Assembly (NCBI GenBank): GCA_017449675.1
Contig: JAFTFG010000006.1
Coordinates: 124,001 to 188,000, forward strand
Reading direction: 5' to 3'
Source: Prevotella sp.
GTDB lineage: Bacteria; Bacteroidota; Bacteroidia; Bacteroidales; Bacteroidaceae
DNA: 64,000 nt
Part shown: positions 1 to 9,121 of the stretch, piece after piece
How the letters are laid out: the number at the start of each line of letters is the position of its first letter
Numbering within the stretch: the first letter of the stretch is position 1
Notes under the pieces: generated by a model
Told to the model about the DNA's origin: nothing
Seen by the model: only the letters and a program-made list of their open reading frames with translations
Database searches by the model: none
Translations under genes and position numbers: made by a program

Positions 1-1
1 T

Positions 2-418
2 CTGGAAATAAAAAAAGAGTCTCTGGTAGGCGAAGGCATCCGTCCTGAATTCATTGCCCTGATTAATTATGGTATCGTGGGACTGATCCAACTGGCTCAC
101 GGTTTCTCGGATACAGTGGATATGCAACCAAGAGAGGCTATAGTGCTCTACGACCGTTACGCCAACGAGGCACTGCAACTGATGAAGCGTAAGAACCACG
201 ACTATGACGAGGCGTGGCGAGGTATGCGTGTCAGCAGTTATACGGATTTCATCCTCACCAAGATAGAACGTATCAAGGAGATAGAGAATCTCGGAGGCGA
301 CACGCTTGTAAGCGAGGGTATTGATGCCAACTACATGGATATCATCAACTATGCGGTCTTCGGAGCCATTAAGTTGAATGAGACAAACGACGAAGTCACT
401 TCGTCTGCCGAGGAATGA
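2..418 (+). CDS. DUF1599 (nucleotide modification associated) protein, 5' end missing
   Basis: The reading frame is open from base 2, so this is the 3' part of a gene that begins before the window; a GTG at 77 is in frame but need not be the start. The visible 138 residues hold one complete and one partial copy of the same motif: SLVGEGI followed by an INYGIVGLIQL helix near the start, and TLVSEGI followed by INYAVFGAIKL about 80 residues later. This tandem arrangement fits the DUF1599 family, whose members in Bacteroidota carry the domain twice; their biochemical role is not established. It overlaps the next gene by four bases (ATGA), which suggests translational coupling. Confidence 0.75.
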   Translation: MEIKKESLVGEGIRPEFIALINYGIVGLIQLAHGFSDTVDMQPREAIVLYDRYANEALQLMKRKNHDYDEAWRGMRVSSYTDFILTKIERIKEIENLGGDTLVSEGIDANYMDIINYAVFGAIKLNETNDEVTSSAEE

Positions 419-1572
419 CGAAAAAGATATTGGTAAATATCGCCCGTTTGATCGTCGCACTGACGTTTATCCTCTCAGGATTTGCCAAGGCAGTTGACCC
501 GATGGGTACACATTATAAAATAGCCGACTATCTGGCAGCCATACACGTGGGCACATTTATCCCAGACTTCGTGTCCCTTATTGCGTCTGTCATCCTGTCG
601 GCTGCTGAGTTCTGGCTCGGTATCTGTCTGCTCTTTGCCATCCGTCGTCGTGTGGTGACACGCATTATATTGATATGGCTGGCAATCATGACACCACTAA
701 CACTATGGCTGGCAATTGCCAATCCCATCAGCGACTGTGGTTGTTTTGGTGATGCAGTGGTACTCACCAACTGGCAGACATTTTGGAAAAACATCATCCT
801 ATTAGGCTGCGCACTACTAATCGCACGCTTTCCACTGGAGATGATGCGCTTCATCTCGAGATCGAACCAATGGATTGTGATGAATTTCACAGCCTTGTTC
901 ATTCTCATCGTGGCAGGACGGGCCCTTTACGACCTACCGTATTTCGATTTCCGTCCCTACCATATCGGTACAGACCTGCGGAAAGGGTGGCAGCAAATGA
1001 TGGAGGGCGAGGAGTCACCCTATACCGATTTATTTATTGAACGCGAGGACGGTACTGACATCACAGACTCTCTCCTGAATCTGAAAGGATATGTGTTTCT
1101 GATGGTGTCACCACACCTGGAGAAAGCCGACGAGAGCCAATTTGATAAGTTCAACCAGGTATTTGAGTATGCCCAAGAGAAGGGCTATCCGCTCTACGGA
1201 CTGACAGCCAGCGGCTCTAGGGCTATTGAACGTTGGAGGAATGGCACAGGTGCGGAATATGAGTTCTGTCAGACGGACGACATTGTCCTCAAGACGATGA
1301 TCAGGAGCAATCCTGGACTGATACTACTCCATGATGGAAAGATTATCCGCAAATGGAGCAATAACAACCTACCCGATGAGAGCGTACTCTCTGACAGGTT
1401 GGAGAAGACAGAAGCGGGGAAAATGCCCGAGGACTCTGTTCCCAAGAAGATCATGACGATCTTCCTCTGGTACATATTACCCCTTGTCCTTCTTACCATT
1501 GCCGATCGCCTTTGGGCCTGGTCAAAATGGATCAAGAAAAAAGAAAAGTCAAACAAGATATATCAATTTTAA
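415..1572 (+). CDS. DoxX/MauE-like membrane protein with C-terminal soluble domain (BT_3928-like)
   Basis: A 385-residue protein with four hydrophobic segments in the first 170 residues and a CGCFG motif near residue 105, the signature seen in MauE/DoxX-type membrane proteins linked to thiol redox. Residues from about 190 to 310 form a soluble domain that resembles a thioredoxin fold but shows no CxxC active site. A last hydrophobic segment lies near the C-terminus (around 345-365). It lies between the DUF1599 gene and tpiA, an arrangement I recall from other Bacteroidales. The family assignment is from pattern recognition; the exact function is unknown. Confidence 0.7.
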   Translation: MTKKILVNIARLIVALTFILSGFAKAVDPMGTHYKIADYLAAIHVGTFIPDFVSLIASVILSAAEFWLGICLLFAIRRRVVTRIILIWLAIMTPLTLWLAIANPISDCGCFGDAVVLTNWQTFWKNIILLGCALLIARFPLEMMRFISRSNQWIVMNFTALFILIVAGRALYDLPYFDFRPYHIGTDLRKGWQQMMEGEESPYTDLFIEREDGTDITDSLLNLKGYVFLMVSPHLEKADESQFDKFNQVFEYAQEKGYPLYGLTASGSRAIERWRNGTGAEYEFCQTDDIVLKTMIRSNPGLILLHDGKIIRKWSNNNLPDESVLSDRLEKTEAGKMPEDSVPKKIMTIFLWYILPLVLLTIADRLWAWSKWIKKKEKSNKIYQF

Positions 1573-1584
1573 AAAAAGAAAGAC

Positions 1585-2343
1585 ATGAGAAAGAAAATTG
1601 TAGCAGGCAACTGGAAGATGAACCTGAACCTGCAAGAAGGTGTTGCTTTGGCAAAAGAACTGAACGAGGCACTGGCTGCCGATAAACCCAACTGTGGTGT
1701 TGTCATCTGCACCCCATTCATCCATTTGGCCTCTGTGGCTCAGGTCATCAATCAGGAGGTGATTGGTCTGGGCGCAGAAAACTGTGCCGACAAGGAGAAG
1801 GGTGCCTTCACTGGTGAGGTATCTGCCGAAATGGTTAAGAGTACTGGTGCCCAGTATGTCATCCTCGGCCACTCAGAGCGTCGTGAGTACTACAAAGAGA
1901 CTCCCGAGATTCTGAAAGAAAAGGTACAGTTAGCTTTGAAGAACGGTCTGAAAGTTATCTTCTGTATTGGTGAGACTCTGGCTGAACGAGAGGCTAACAA
2001 GCAGAACGAGGTCGTGAAAGCAGAACTGGAAGGTAGTGTCTTCAATCTCAGTGAGGAAGACTTCCGGAAGATTGTAATTGCCTACGAGCCTATCTGGGCC
2101 ATTGGTACCGGTAAGACTGCCACAGCAGAGCAGGCTGAGGAGATTCACGCTTACATCCGCTCTATCATCGCCGAGAAATATGGCAAGACCGTTGCTGAAG
2201 ATACCAGCATCCTCTATGGTGGCAGTTGTAAGGCCAGCAATGCTCCTGAGTTATTCGCAAAACCCGACATTGATGGTGGTCTGATTGGTGGCGCATCACT
2301 GAAATGTGCTGATTTCAAAGGTATCATCGACGCTTGGAAATAA
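1585..2343 (+). CDS. tpiA: triosephosphate isomerase
   Basis: Interconverts dihydroxyacetone phosphate and glyceraldehyde 3-phosphate in glycolysis. At 252 residues it has the normal length for the family. The N-terminal GNWKMN carries the substrate-binding Asn and Lys, GHSERR the electrophilic His, and [11 protein letters not shown] the catalytic Glu; GGASL near the end is part of the phosphate-binding site. The start is set by the ATG of [13 protein letters not shown], 12 bases after the preceding stop, with a purine-rich stretch upstream. Cytoplasmic. Confidence 0.98.
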   Translation: MRKKIVAGNWKMNLNLQEGVALAKELNEALAADKPNCGVVICTPFIHLASVAQVINQEVIGLGAENCADKEKGAFTGEVSAEMVKSTGAQYVILGHSERREYYKETPEILKEKVQLALKNGLKVIFCIGETLAEREANKQNEVVKAELEGSVFNLSEEDFRKIVIAYEPIWAIGTGKTATAEQAEEIHAYIRSIIAEKYGKTVAEDTSILYGGSCKASNAPELFAKPDIDGGLIGGASLKCADFKGIIDAWK

Positions 2344-2353
2344 TCCCCATCCC

Positions 2354-2953
2354 ATGATACATCAATCCCTTTATCATCATCGATGGATGGTCACAGTCAT
2401 TCTGTGTATTGGTGTGCTGACGCATGCCAGTGCACAGACTTTTACTGAACGTGTTCAGAAGAAGGTGGAAGGAAAAGGGACGGTGACGATTCACCAAAGT
2501 GAAGACATCGATCAACTGGTAAATGATCCGAATGCCACAGGGACGCAACAGCCACCAAAGGGTAACGACGAAAAAAAGCCGACGGGAACGTCAAAGGGCA
2601 ATGAAACGGGAAAGAACACGTCGACGACAGAGCCTACTGCAACTGCACCTACAGAGACAGTACCTACAGAGACACCCGTCAAAGCGACTCAGAAAGTCAT
2701 GGGTTACCGTGTACAGGCTTTCGCTGGCGGCAACTCACGAAAAGACCGCCAAATGGCGGAACAGACCCGCAACAATATCAAAGCACAATTCCCCAACGTG
2801 TCTGTATATGTCCATTTCTACTCTCCACGCTGGATTTGTCGTGTAGGCAACTTCCGTACGTATGAGGAGGCTCACCAGATGATGGTCAGTCTTCAGAAAC
2901 TCGGATATAAACAAGCCTCTATCGTTAAAGGAAAAATAACTGTCGCATACTAA
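2354..2953 (+). CDS. SPOR-domain exported protein
   Basis: A 199-residue protein with an N-terminal signal peptide (hydrophobic core VTVILCIGVLTHASA, likely cleaved before Gln), a Thr/Glu/Lys-rich low-complexity linker at about residues 70-125, and a C-terminal SPOR-like domain (from GYRVQAFAGG to the end). SPOR domains bind peptidoglycan lacking stem peptides, usually at division sites. I chose the ATG at 2354, ten bases after the tpiA stop; an ATG at 2387 would give a shorter signal peptide, and in-frame codons further upstream lie inside tpiA. Its stop abuts the folE start. Confidence 0.8.
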   Translation: MIHQSLYHHRWMVTVILCIGVLTHASAQTFTERVQKKVEGKGTVTIHQSEDIDQLVNDPNATGTQQPPKGNDEKKPTGTSKGNETGKNTSTTEPTATAPTETVPTETPVKATQKVMGYRVQAFAGGNSRKDRQMAEQTRNNIKAQFPNVSVYVHFYSPRWICRVGNFRTYEEAHQMMVSLQKLGYKQASIVKGKITVAY

Positions 2954-3538
2954 ATGAATTCGGAAACAGAATACAGGGAAGGACTGGATAAACTGGCAAC
3001 ACATTATAAAGAAGTGTTGACACTCCTTGGAGAAGATGCCAATCGGGAAGGTTTGTTGAAGACACCTATGCGGGTGGCAAAAGCCATGCAGGTGTTGACT
3101 AACGGCTATGAGAAAGATGCCCACCAAGTACTGAAAGACGCACTCTTCAAGGAAGACTATAGTCAGATGGTGATTGTCAAAGACATTGACTTCTTCTCCC
3201 TCTGCGAGCACCACATGCTACCCTTCTACGGAAAGGCTCATGTGGCCTATATCCCCAATGGCTACATTACAGGGCTCTCAAAGATAGCCCGTGTGGTAGA
3301 CATTTACTCTCATCGCCTGCAAGTCCAAGAGCGTATGACACTCCAGATCAAGGAGTGTATTGAGCAGACCCTTCATCCATTGGGCGTGATGGTAGTGGTA
3401 GAGGCTCGACATATGTGCATGCAAATGCGTGGAGTAGAAAAACAGAACTCCATTACCACAACAAGTGATTTCAGTGGGGCCTTCAACCAAGCCAAGACCA
3501 GACAGGAATTTATGAATCTGATACATAATAACTCATAA
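2954..3538 (+). CDS. folE: GTP cyclohydrolase I
   Basis: Catalyses GTP to 7,8-dihydroneopterin triphosphate, the first step of tetrahydrofolate synthesis. It is 194 residues, close to the normal FolE length. CEHHMLPF supplies a zinc Cys and His residues, GLSKIAR is the conserved central motif, and CMQMRGV supplies the second zinc Cys. The ATG follows the upstream TAA directly, so the gene is very probably co-transcribed with tpiA and the SPOR gene. Confidence 0.97.
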   Translation: MNSETEYREGLDKLATHYKEVLTLLGEDANREGLLKTPMRVAKAMQVLTNGYEKDAHQVLKDALFKEDYSQMVIVKDIDFFSLCEHHMLPFYGKAHVAYIPNGYITGLSKIARVVDIYSHRLQVQERMTLQIKECIEQTLHPLGVMVVVEARHMCMQMRGVEKQNSITTTSDFSGAFNQAKTRQEFMNLIHNNS

Positions 3539-3558
3539 ACTGACTCAAAACAAATCTT

Positions 3559-4131
3559 ATGCAACAAGACGCAAGAAATTCATACAGAACCAAACAGTCG
3601 CTTCCTCAGGAATTCTACCATAGTTGTCTGGGGAAAATTATCATTTTACTGATTTTCATCGTTATCCTGTTGGTGATTGCTATCATGACAGTTCCCACGA
3701 ATGAGAAGATGGAGCGTGAGATGATGGATAATATCCGTGAGTGCATCCAGCAGAACGATAGTATCAAGGGAGACGGTATTGACGATGCCGTAGCCAATTT
3801 CAGTCGCATCTTCACGGAGGCAGACACGACCTTCAACGACAAGGAGGCTATGGAGGCGTTCCACAAATACAACAAACTGGAGATTTACCGCCACACCTTC
3901 TATTCGACGGCCCGTCTCCGCAACAATCTGAGTGCGGAGGGTATCCGTGTGGGTATCGGTATCTACAATATCGTTATCCCTACCGTGAAATACAGTGACA
4001 TCATCCTGTTTGTCAGTACAATCAAGAACTACAACAAGACACGTCTCATTGATCCTGCACCACAAGATGAATATGTAGGTGAGAATCCCAATGTCACGGA
4101 GTATCACTATCTAGGTGACCCTGACCAGTAA
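3559..4131 (+). CDS. hypothetical single-pass membrane protein
   Basis: A 190-residue protein I do not recognise. A strong hydrophobic helix at about residues 26-44 (IIILLIFIVILLVIAIM) follows a short basic N-terminus; the rest is hydrophilic and probably periplasmic. It follows folE by 20 bases and ends shortly before the terminator of the opposing tRNA gene, so it is likely the last gene of the tpiA-folE operon. No catalytic motif is visible. Confidence 0.6.
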   Translation: MQQDARNSYRTKQSLPQEFYHSCLGKIIILLIFIVILLVIAIMTVPTNEKMEREMMDNIRECIQQNDSIKGDGIDDAVANFSRIFTEADTTFNDKEAMEAFHKYNKLEIYRHTFYSTARLRNNLSAEGIRVGIGIYNIVIPTVKYSDIILFVSTIKNYNKTRLIDPAPQDEYVGENPNVTEYHYLGDPDQ

Positions 4132-4156
4132 TTAGTAATTGATTACTTGGTAAGAA

Positions 4157-4194
4157 AGAAGTCCAAACTACTGACAATCAGTGTTTGGACTTCT
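4157..4194 (-). terminator. hairpin terminator downstream of tRNA-Pro
   Basis: Perfect 12-bp arms (AGAAGTCCAAAC, 4157-4168, and its complement at 4183-4194) with an inner 5-bp stem ACTGA/TCAGT. On the minus strand it lies just after the tRNA 3' end and is followed by TTTCTTACC. It may also stop plus-strand transcripts from the folE operon. Confidence 0.7.
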
Positions 4195-4199
4195 CTCTG

Positions 4200-4272
4200 T
4201 CGGGATTACTGGACTCGAACCAGCGACCTCGCGCCCCCCAGACGTGTGCGCTACCAACTGCGCTAAATCCCG
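4200..4272 (-). tRNA. tRNA-Pro (anticodon GGG)
   Basis: On the minus strand the sequence folds as a 73-base cloverleaf: acceptor CGGGATT/AATCCCG, D arm GCGC...GCGC, anticodon loop CTGGGGG with anticodon GGG, T arm GCTGG-TTCGAGT-CCAGT, discriminator A. The C1-G72 pair with A73 is typical of tRNA-Pro. CCA is not encoded. The anticodon stem CACGT/GCGCG has one A-C mismatch at positions 28-42. Confidence 0.9.
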
Positions 4273-4341
4273 ATTTGCGGATGCAAAGGTACGGCTTTAT
4301 TTCTGTATTTGCAAATTTTTAACGGACTTTTTTGTTTATTA

Positions 4342-4373
4342 TTTGCTTTTTTACTCACTAATTCGTACCTTTG
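4342..4373 (+). promoter_or_regulatory. Bacteroidota-type promoter for aroA
   Basis: TTTG at 4342-4345, a 20-base spacer, then TACCTTTG at 4366-4373, matching the -33/-7 consensus of the Bacteroidota primary sigma factor. The aroA ATG lies 31 bases downstream. Confidence 0.75.
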
Positions 4374-4404
4374 TAACGTTATAAGATAAATAAGGAACGC
4401 GAGA

Positions 4405-5661
4405 ATGACACAATATACTATCACGCCACCGAGCCATCTTCTGCATACTGCCAAACTACCCGCTTCAAAGAGTATCTCCAACAGGGCCTTGATTATCCAT
4501 GCCCTGTCGGGAGGACACATCCTGCCGGAGAACCTCTCTGACTGTGACGACACCGAAGTCATCATAAAAGCATTGGAAGACAACCCCCATGAGATTAATA
4601 TCAAGGCGGCAGGCACTGCCATGCGCTTCATGACCGCCTATCTGTCTGTGAAAGAAGGAGAGGAACATGTCCTGACAGGTACGGAACGCATGAAACACCG
4701 ACCAATCGGTATTCTGGTGGATGCACTGCGTTTCCTCGGAGCCGATATCACCTATCTGGGAGAAGAAGGCTACCCCCCACTCCTCATTCACGGAAAACAA
4801 CTGGAAGGCGGACTGTTAGAAGTTCCCGGGAACATCAGTTCACAATATATCTCTGCCCTCTTGATGATTGGGCCAGTCCTCAGCAACGGGCTGACGCTCC
4901 GACTAACGGGGGATATTATCTCACGGCCCTATATCGACCTGACATTATGGACCATGCGTGAATTTGGCGCTGATGCCGAATGGAGCGACTTTGAAACTAT
5001 TGAGGTGCATCCGCACCCCTATCAAGAGCGTACCTATTATATTGAGAATGACTGGAGCGGTGCATCCTACTGGTATGAGATGGTAGCCCTTTCCAAAGAT
5101 CCGGAGGCAGTAATACGCATGGAAGGACTGATGGACGGTTCCAAGCAAGGAGACTCCTCTGTACGCTATATTTTCAGTCTGTTAGGGGTAAAGACTTCAT
5201 TTGAGACCAAGCAACAAGGAATCCCCACTACCGTCACTATCCAACACTCAGGGCACTGTGTTCCCAGATTGGAATATGACTTTATCAATTCCCCTGATCT
5301 TGCCCAAACTTTCGTTGTCACCTGTGCCCTGCTAAACGTACCTTTCCATTTCAGAGGACTGTCAACACTCAAGATTAAAGAGACAGACCGTATCCAAGCA
5401 CTTAAGACGGAGATGCGTAAACTCGGGTATGTATTGAGAGATGTCCATGACAGCGAACTCATCTGGGACGGAGAACGATGTGAGCCGACTCTTTCTAACG
5501 GAATTGACACCTATGAAGACCACCGTATGGCATTGGCTTTTGCTCCTGCCACCCTCCAAATGGAATCATTGAGAATTAACAACCCACAGGTAGTCACGAA
5601 GTCATACCCCCATTATTGGGATGACCTGCAAGCCGCAGGATTTGAGATTGATCACAGATAG
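4405..5661 (+). CDS. aroA: 3-phosphoshikimate 1-carboxyvinyltransferase (EPSP synthase)
   Basis: Joins shikimate 3-phosphate and phosphoenolpyruvate to form EPSP in the shikimate pathway. The 418-residue protein has the N-terminal PASKSISNRAL substrate motif, a GTAMRF segment, SPDLAQT, KIKETDR and the C-terminal EDHRMALAFA segment, all at the expected order and spacing. Length is typical. It has its own promoter and is followed after eight bases by the porW-like gene, so the two are probably co-transcribed. Confidence 0.95.
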   Translation: MTQYTITPPSHLLHTAKLPASKSISNRALIIHALSGGHILPENLSDCDDTEVIIKALEDNPHEINIKAAGTAMRFMTAYLSVKEGEEHVLTGTERMKHRPIGILVDALRFLGADITYLGEEGYPPLLIHGKQLEGGLLEVPGNISSQYISALLMIGPVLSNGLTLRLTGDIISRPYIDLTLWTMREFGADAEWSDFETIEVHPHPYQERTYYIENDWSGASYWYEMVALSKDPEAVIRMEGLMDGSKQGDSSVRYIFSLLGVKTSFETKQQGIPTTVTIQHSGHCVPRLEYDFINSPDLAQTFVVTCALLNVPFHFRGLSTLKIKETDRIQALKTEMRKLGYVLRDVHDSELIWDGERCEPTLSNGIDTYEDHRMALAFAPATLQMESLRINNPQVVTKSYPHYWDDLQAAGFEIDHR

Positions 5662-5669
5662 ATGTCATC

Positions 5670-8600
5670 ATGGAGTTTGCCCTTATCATCATAGGATCCA
5701 TCATCATATTGGGTATCATTGCCGCCCTCTGCTCATGGGGTGACAACGATGAGCCTGTCGTGAAGGACGACGGTAACTGCACATCATGCAGTAGCAGGAC
5801 AGACTGTAAACTGGCCGACCTGGTAGAGAAAGGGAAGAAAACATGTCAACTCCTATTGATCATACTTGCCATCACCTCCTGCTCAACCAAGAAAAACACG
5901 GCAAACACTCGTTGGTGGCATTCCTTCCACGCCCGCTATAACACCTATTTTAACGGTTCTCAGGCTTTTATTGACGGTAGTCTGGAAAAGGAAACCGGTA
6001 ATCATGATGACCATACCCAACTGATTCCGCTCTATACTGTAGCCAACAAAAACAGTAAGGACCTTGGCAAAGCAAATTTCGACCGTGCGATAGAGAAATC
6101 CGAGAAAGCCATACGCAGACATAGCATCAAAGCCCGTCCTGCATGGAACAAACGAAGGAGAAAAACTCAAAAGGATATTGAATGGCTGAGTCGAAGGGAA
6201 TACAATCCCTTCCTCTGGCGTGCATGGCTTCTGCTAGGTAAGTCACAATTCCAGAAAGGAGAGTTTGAAGAAGCCTCCGCCACTTTCGGCTATATGGCAC
6301 GTCTCTACCAGACACAACCTATTATCTTGGCACGTGCACGTGCCTGGCAAGCCAAATGCTATGCAGAGATGGACTGGCTCTATGAGGCCGAGGACCTGAT
6401 TACCAAACAACGACGTGACTCCATCCCCTATAGGGCAACTGCAGACTGGGACTATACCCTAGCCGACTACCATATCCGCAGTGAGCACTGGCCGGAAGCC
6501 ACCGAATACCTCCGAAAGGCTATCCGGCATGAGCACCGCAGGAAACAACGGGCCCGCATGTGGTTCCTCCTGGGACAGATAGAGACTTTGCAAGGACATC
6601 GCCAACAGGCCTATGATGCCTACAAGCGTGTTATCCGCCTCAGCCCTCCTTACGAGTTGGAGTTCAATGCCCGTATCGCCCAGAGTGAGGTAATGGCTGC
6701 CACTGATGTCAAGAAGACCATCAGTAAACTAAGACGTATGGCAGCCTCCGACAACAACAAAGACTACCTTGATCAAGTCTATTATGCCATTGGTAATATC
6801 TACCTGACCCAACGGGACACCATTCATGCCATTGCTGCCTATGAACAAGGAAACAAGAAAGCGACACGTAATGGAACGGAAAAAGGTGTGCTGTTGCTCC
6901 AATTGGGTAATCTATACTGGCAACAGGAAAAATATGGTGACGCACGACGTTGCTATGGCGAGGCTATAGGTCTGCTCGACCGTGACCGCCCAGGCTATAA
7001 AGAACTGGCAGAGCGGTCGAAGGTATTAGACGAACTGGTACCCTTTACCGATGCTATCCATCTACAAGACTCCCTGCAACAACTAGCCGACATGCCAGAA
7101 GCAGAGCGTAACAAAGCCATCGATCGTGTCATTGCAGAACTCATCAAGAAAGAGAAAGAAGAGAGGCGGGCTCAACAGGAGGCAGAAGCAGAACAACAGC
7201 AACAGAATGGAGGTAGCAACCTGCCATCCACGCCCATCAACAACAAGCCAAGTACCCCCTCCTCACCACAAAGTAACCTGTGGTATTTCTACAATCCCCA
7301 AGCGGTCAGTCAGGGCAAGCAACGTTTCGAACAACTTTGGGGAAAGCGGCCCAATGCAGATAACTGGCAACGGTCAAACCTCACCGTACTGAAACTGGAT
7401 GGCGAAGAGGAGAGTCCAGAAGAATCTGAAGATGCAGAGGGAACGGAAAAGACGGATACCACGATGATTGAACCGACGGAGGCTACTGACTCATTAGCCA
7501 ATGATCCCCATACCCGTGAGTATTATCTCGCACAGATTCCTTTTACGGAAGAGCAGAAACAAGCCAGCGATGCTATCATCATGGAGTCTCTGCTACGCGC
7601 AGGCATCATCCTCAAAGACAAGTTGGACAACCTCACCTTGAGTTATCGGATGCTCTATCGCCTCGTCAACCAATATCCGCAATACGAGCACAATGATGAA
7701 GCATGGTATCATCTCTACCTCATCTATGCCCGTCAGGGAAGATGGACAGAGGCAGACATGGCTCTGGCACAGATGCAACAACAATACGCAGAGAGCCAAT
7801 GGACGATACTGCTATCAGACCCATACTATGCCGAGAACCAACGATTCGGCCAACATATCGAAGATTCAATATACGCTGCCACCTATGAGGCTTTCCGTGC
7901 AGAGCGTTATCAGGAGGTCACAGCCAATGTGGCACTCTCTGCCCAACGGTTCCCAACAGGAAAGAACCGTGCTAAGTTCTTGTTTATCGAGGGACTGAGT
8001 TTGCTAAACAACCAACAGGCAGACAGTTGTGTGGCACGGATGCGCCAGATTGTGGAACAGTATCCAGAAAGTGAGGTCAGCGACATGGCCGGTCAGATTG
8101 TCAAAGGCGTACAGCAGGGCAGACGACTGCAAGGTAACAGGATGACCGCCGATGATATCTGGAGGCAGCGGCAAAATTTGGAGCATCCGAATGATTCGAC
8201 CAATATCGACACGTTGAGTACAGAGCGAGACACACGCTACACCTTTATTTTAGCCTACTCGCCAGACAGTATTAACCAGAACCAACTGTTATACGACATT
8301 GCGAAATACAATTTCACCAGTTATCTGGTCCGTAACTTCGATATCAATATTGATACGGACGGACCTATCAGCAGGATGATGGTCAGCGGATTCAGGAGTT
8401 ATGATGAAGCACTGCAATACGCCCATCAACTCTCAGCCAACCTACAGATGAGTCAGCGACTGGCTGGCTGTCGACGCATTATCATTAGTGATCAAAACCT
8501 CCCGCTGCTGGGAACGGTCTTCAGTTATGACGACTACGACATCTTCTATCAAGAGGAACTGGCACCTGTTCCCCTACCCCAACAGCAACTGCTGACACAG

Positions 8601-8738
8601 CCAGACACTATTGTCGAAGAGCCGGAGGAAGAGGAGGAACAACAATCGCAAGAAACAAACGATGACGACTTCTTTGGTAATGACGCACCTCCACAGAATG
8701 TTGAGCCAGTTGACTTCCCTGACGATTTCTTCAGATAG
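5670..8738 (+). CDS. porW: PorW/SprE-like TPR protein of type IX secretion, fused N-terminally to a small Cys-rich membrane protein
   Basis: A 1022-residue frame. Residues 1-57 look like a small stand-alone Bacteroidales protein: one membrane helix (MEFALIIIGSIIILGIIAAL) followed by a Cys-rich segment with CTSCSSRTDC. At about residues 59-71 comes a second hydrophobic stretch ending in LAITSC, a lipobox, followed by CSTKKNTANTRWWH, which closely matches the mature start of PorW/SprE lipoproteins. TPR-type helices run from about 170 to 480, a low-complexity Gln/Glu/Pro linker from about 485 to 545, more TPR-like repeats from about 640 to 860, and an acidic Gln/Glu-rich tail. No stop separates the two parts and no in-frame ATG precedes the lipobox; a TTG at about 5854 could start a short signal peptide. 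PorW/SprE links the type IX ring and outer-membrane machinery. Function by similarity of sequence pattern. Confidence 0.7.
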   Translation: MEFALIIIGSIIILGIIAALCSWGDNDEPVVKDDGNCTSCSSRTDCKLADLVEKGKKTCQLLLIILAITSCSTKKNTANTRWWHSFHARYNTYFNGSQAFIDGSLEKETGNHDDHTQLIPLYTVANKNSKDLGKANFDRAIEKSEKAIRRHSIKARPAWNKRRRKTQKDIEWLSRREYNPFLWRAWLLLGKSQFQKGEFEEASATFGYMARLYQTQPIILARARAWQAKCYAEMDWLYEAEDLITKQRRDSIPYRATADWDYTLADYHIRSEHWPEATEYLRKAIRHEHRRKQRARMWFLLGQIETLQGHRQQAYDAYKRVIRLSPPYELEFNARIAQSEVMAATDVKKTISKLRRMAASDNNKDYLDQVYYAIGNIYLTQRDTIHAIAAYEQGNKKATRNGTEKGVLLLQLGNLYWQQEKYGDARRCYGEAIGLLDRDRPGYKELAERSKVLDELVPFTDAIHLQDSLQQLADMPEAERNKAIDRVIAELIKKEKEERRAQQEAEAEQQQQNGGSNLPSTPINNKPSTPSSPQSNLWYFYNPQAVSQGKQRFEQLWGKRPNADNWQRSNLTVLKLDGEEESPEESEDAEGTEKTDTTMIEPTEATDSLANDPHTREYYLAQIPFTEEQKQASDAIIMESLLRAGIILKDKLDNLTLSYRMLYRLVNQYPQYEHNDEAWYHLYLIYARQGRWTEADMALAQMQQQYAESQWTILLSDPYYAENQRFGQHIEDSIYAATYEAFRAERYQEVTANVALSAQRFPTGKNRAKFLFIEGLSLLNNQQADSCVARMRQIVEQYPESEVSDMAGQIVKGVQQGRRLQGNRMTADDIWRQRQNLEHPNDSTNIDTLSTERDTRYTFILAYSPDSINQNQLLYDIAKYNFTSYLVRNFDINIDTDGPISRMMVSGFRSYDEALQYAHQLSANLQMSQRLAGCRRIIISDQNLPLLGTVFSYDDYDIFYQEELAPVPLPQQQLLTQPDTIVEEPEEEEEQQSQETNDDDFFGNDAPPQNVEPVDFPDDFFR

Positions 8739-8760
8739 GATTTTGGGGTAGAAGCATACA
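8717..8760. repeat. direct repeat copy 1, spanning the porW stop codon
   Basis: CCCTGACGATTTCTTCAGAT-AGGATTT runs through the end of porW and reappears with few changes at 9122-9164, 405 bases downstream; the similarity extends past the stop codon to a shared GCATACA. Confidence 0.6.
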
Positions 8761-8818
8761 ACAATGGGGAACATTTTCCTGTCTGTCTTATTTTAAATAA
8801 GACAACCCCATGAAACAA

Positions 8819-8935
8819 AGCGTTCCACCCTATGGAACAAACAGGAAGGTGCCACCTTCGTGGGTCGAATGTGCCGCCTTCAACCCAAGGAAGTGCCGCC
8901 TTCGAGGGTCGAAGGTACGGGCTTCGTTGAGCAGC
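8819..8935. repeat. 22-bp degenerate tandem repeat array, locus A
   Basis: One unit of the GTTCC...GGAAC type (8819-8840) is followed, after seven bases, by four consecutive 22-bp units starting at 8848, 8870, 8892 and 8914. Their core is GTGCCGCCTTCGAGGG; the fourth is the variant GGTACGGGCTTCG. The same two unit types, the same 22-bp period and the same GGTACGGGCTTCG variant occur at 56683-56836. No protein-coding frame is convincing here. Confidence 0.7.
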
Positions 8936-8985
8936 ATGCCATGAAAAACGGTCACTAAAAACTACAATATCGCTGTTTTTCAACA

Positions 8986-9073
8986 AAATCTGCAAATCTG
9001 CCACAGAATCTGCAAATCCACAAACATCAGGTATTCAGAAACTTACACCGATTATTTGCAGATTTGCAGATTT
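8986..9073. repeat. long inverted repeat (hairpin), locus A
   Basis: AAATCTGCAAATCTGC at 8986-9001 is the exact reverse complement of 9058-9073, giving a 16-bp stem with a 56-base loop. The loop contains a further copy of ATCTGCAAATC (from 9009), so alternative pairings exist. The stretch between porW and the minus-strand cassette (8739-9135) otherwise holds only the repeat array, an AT-rich palindrome near 8790-8810 and the gene scar at 9122. Confidence 0.65.
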
Positions 9074-9121
9074 TTGCGATTTTAAAAATCACATGTATAT
9101 TTTGATAGAAGACAGGATTTA

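Noticed and set aside
77-418. GTG at 77 as the start of the DUF1599 gene
   Set aside because: The frame is open to base 2 and the upstream codons match the conserved motif repeated later, so the gene is cut by the window edge.
8848-8935. CRISPR array
   Set aside because: The 22-bp units follow one another without spacers and differ from each other; no cas genes nearby.
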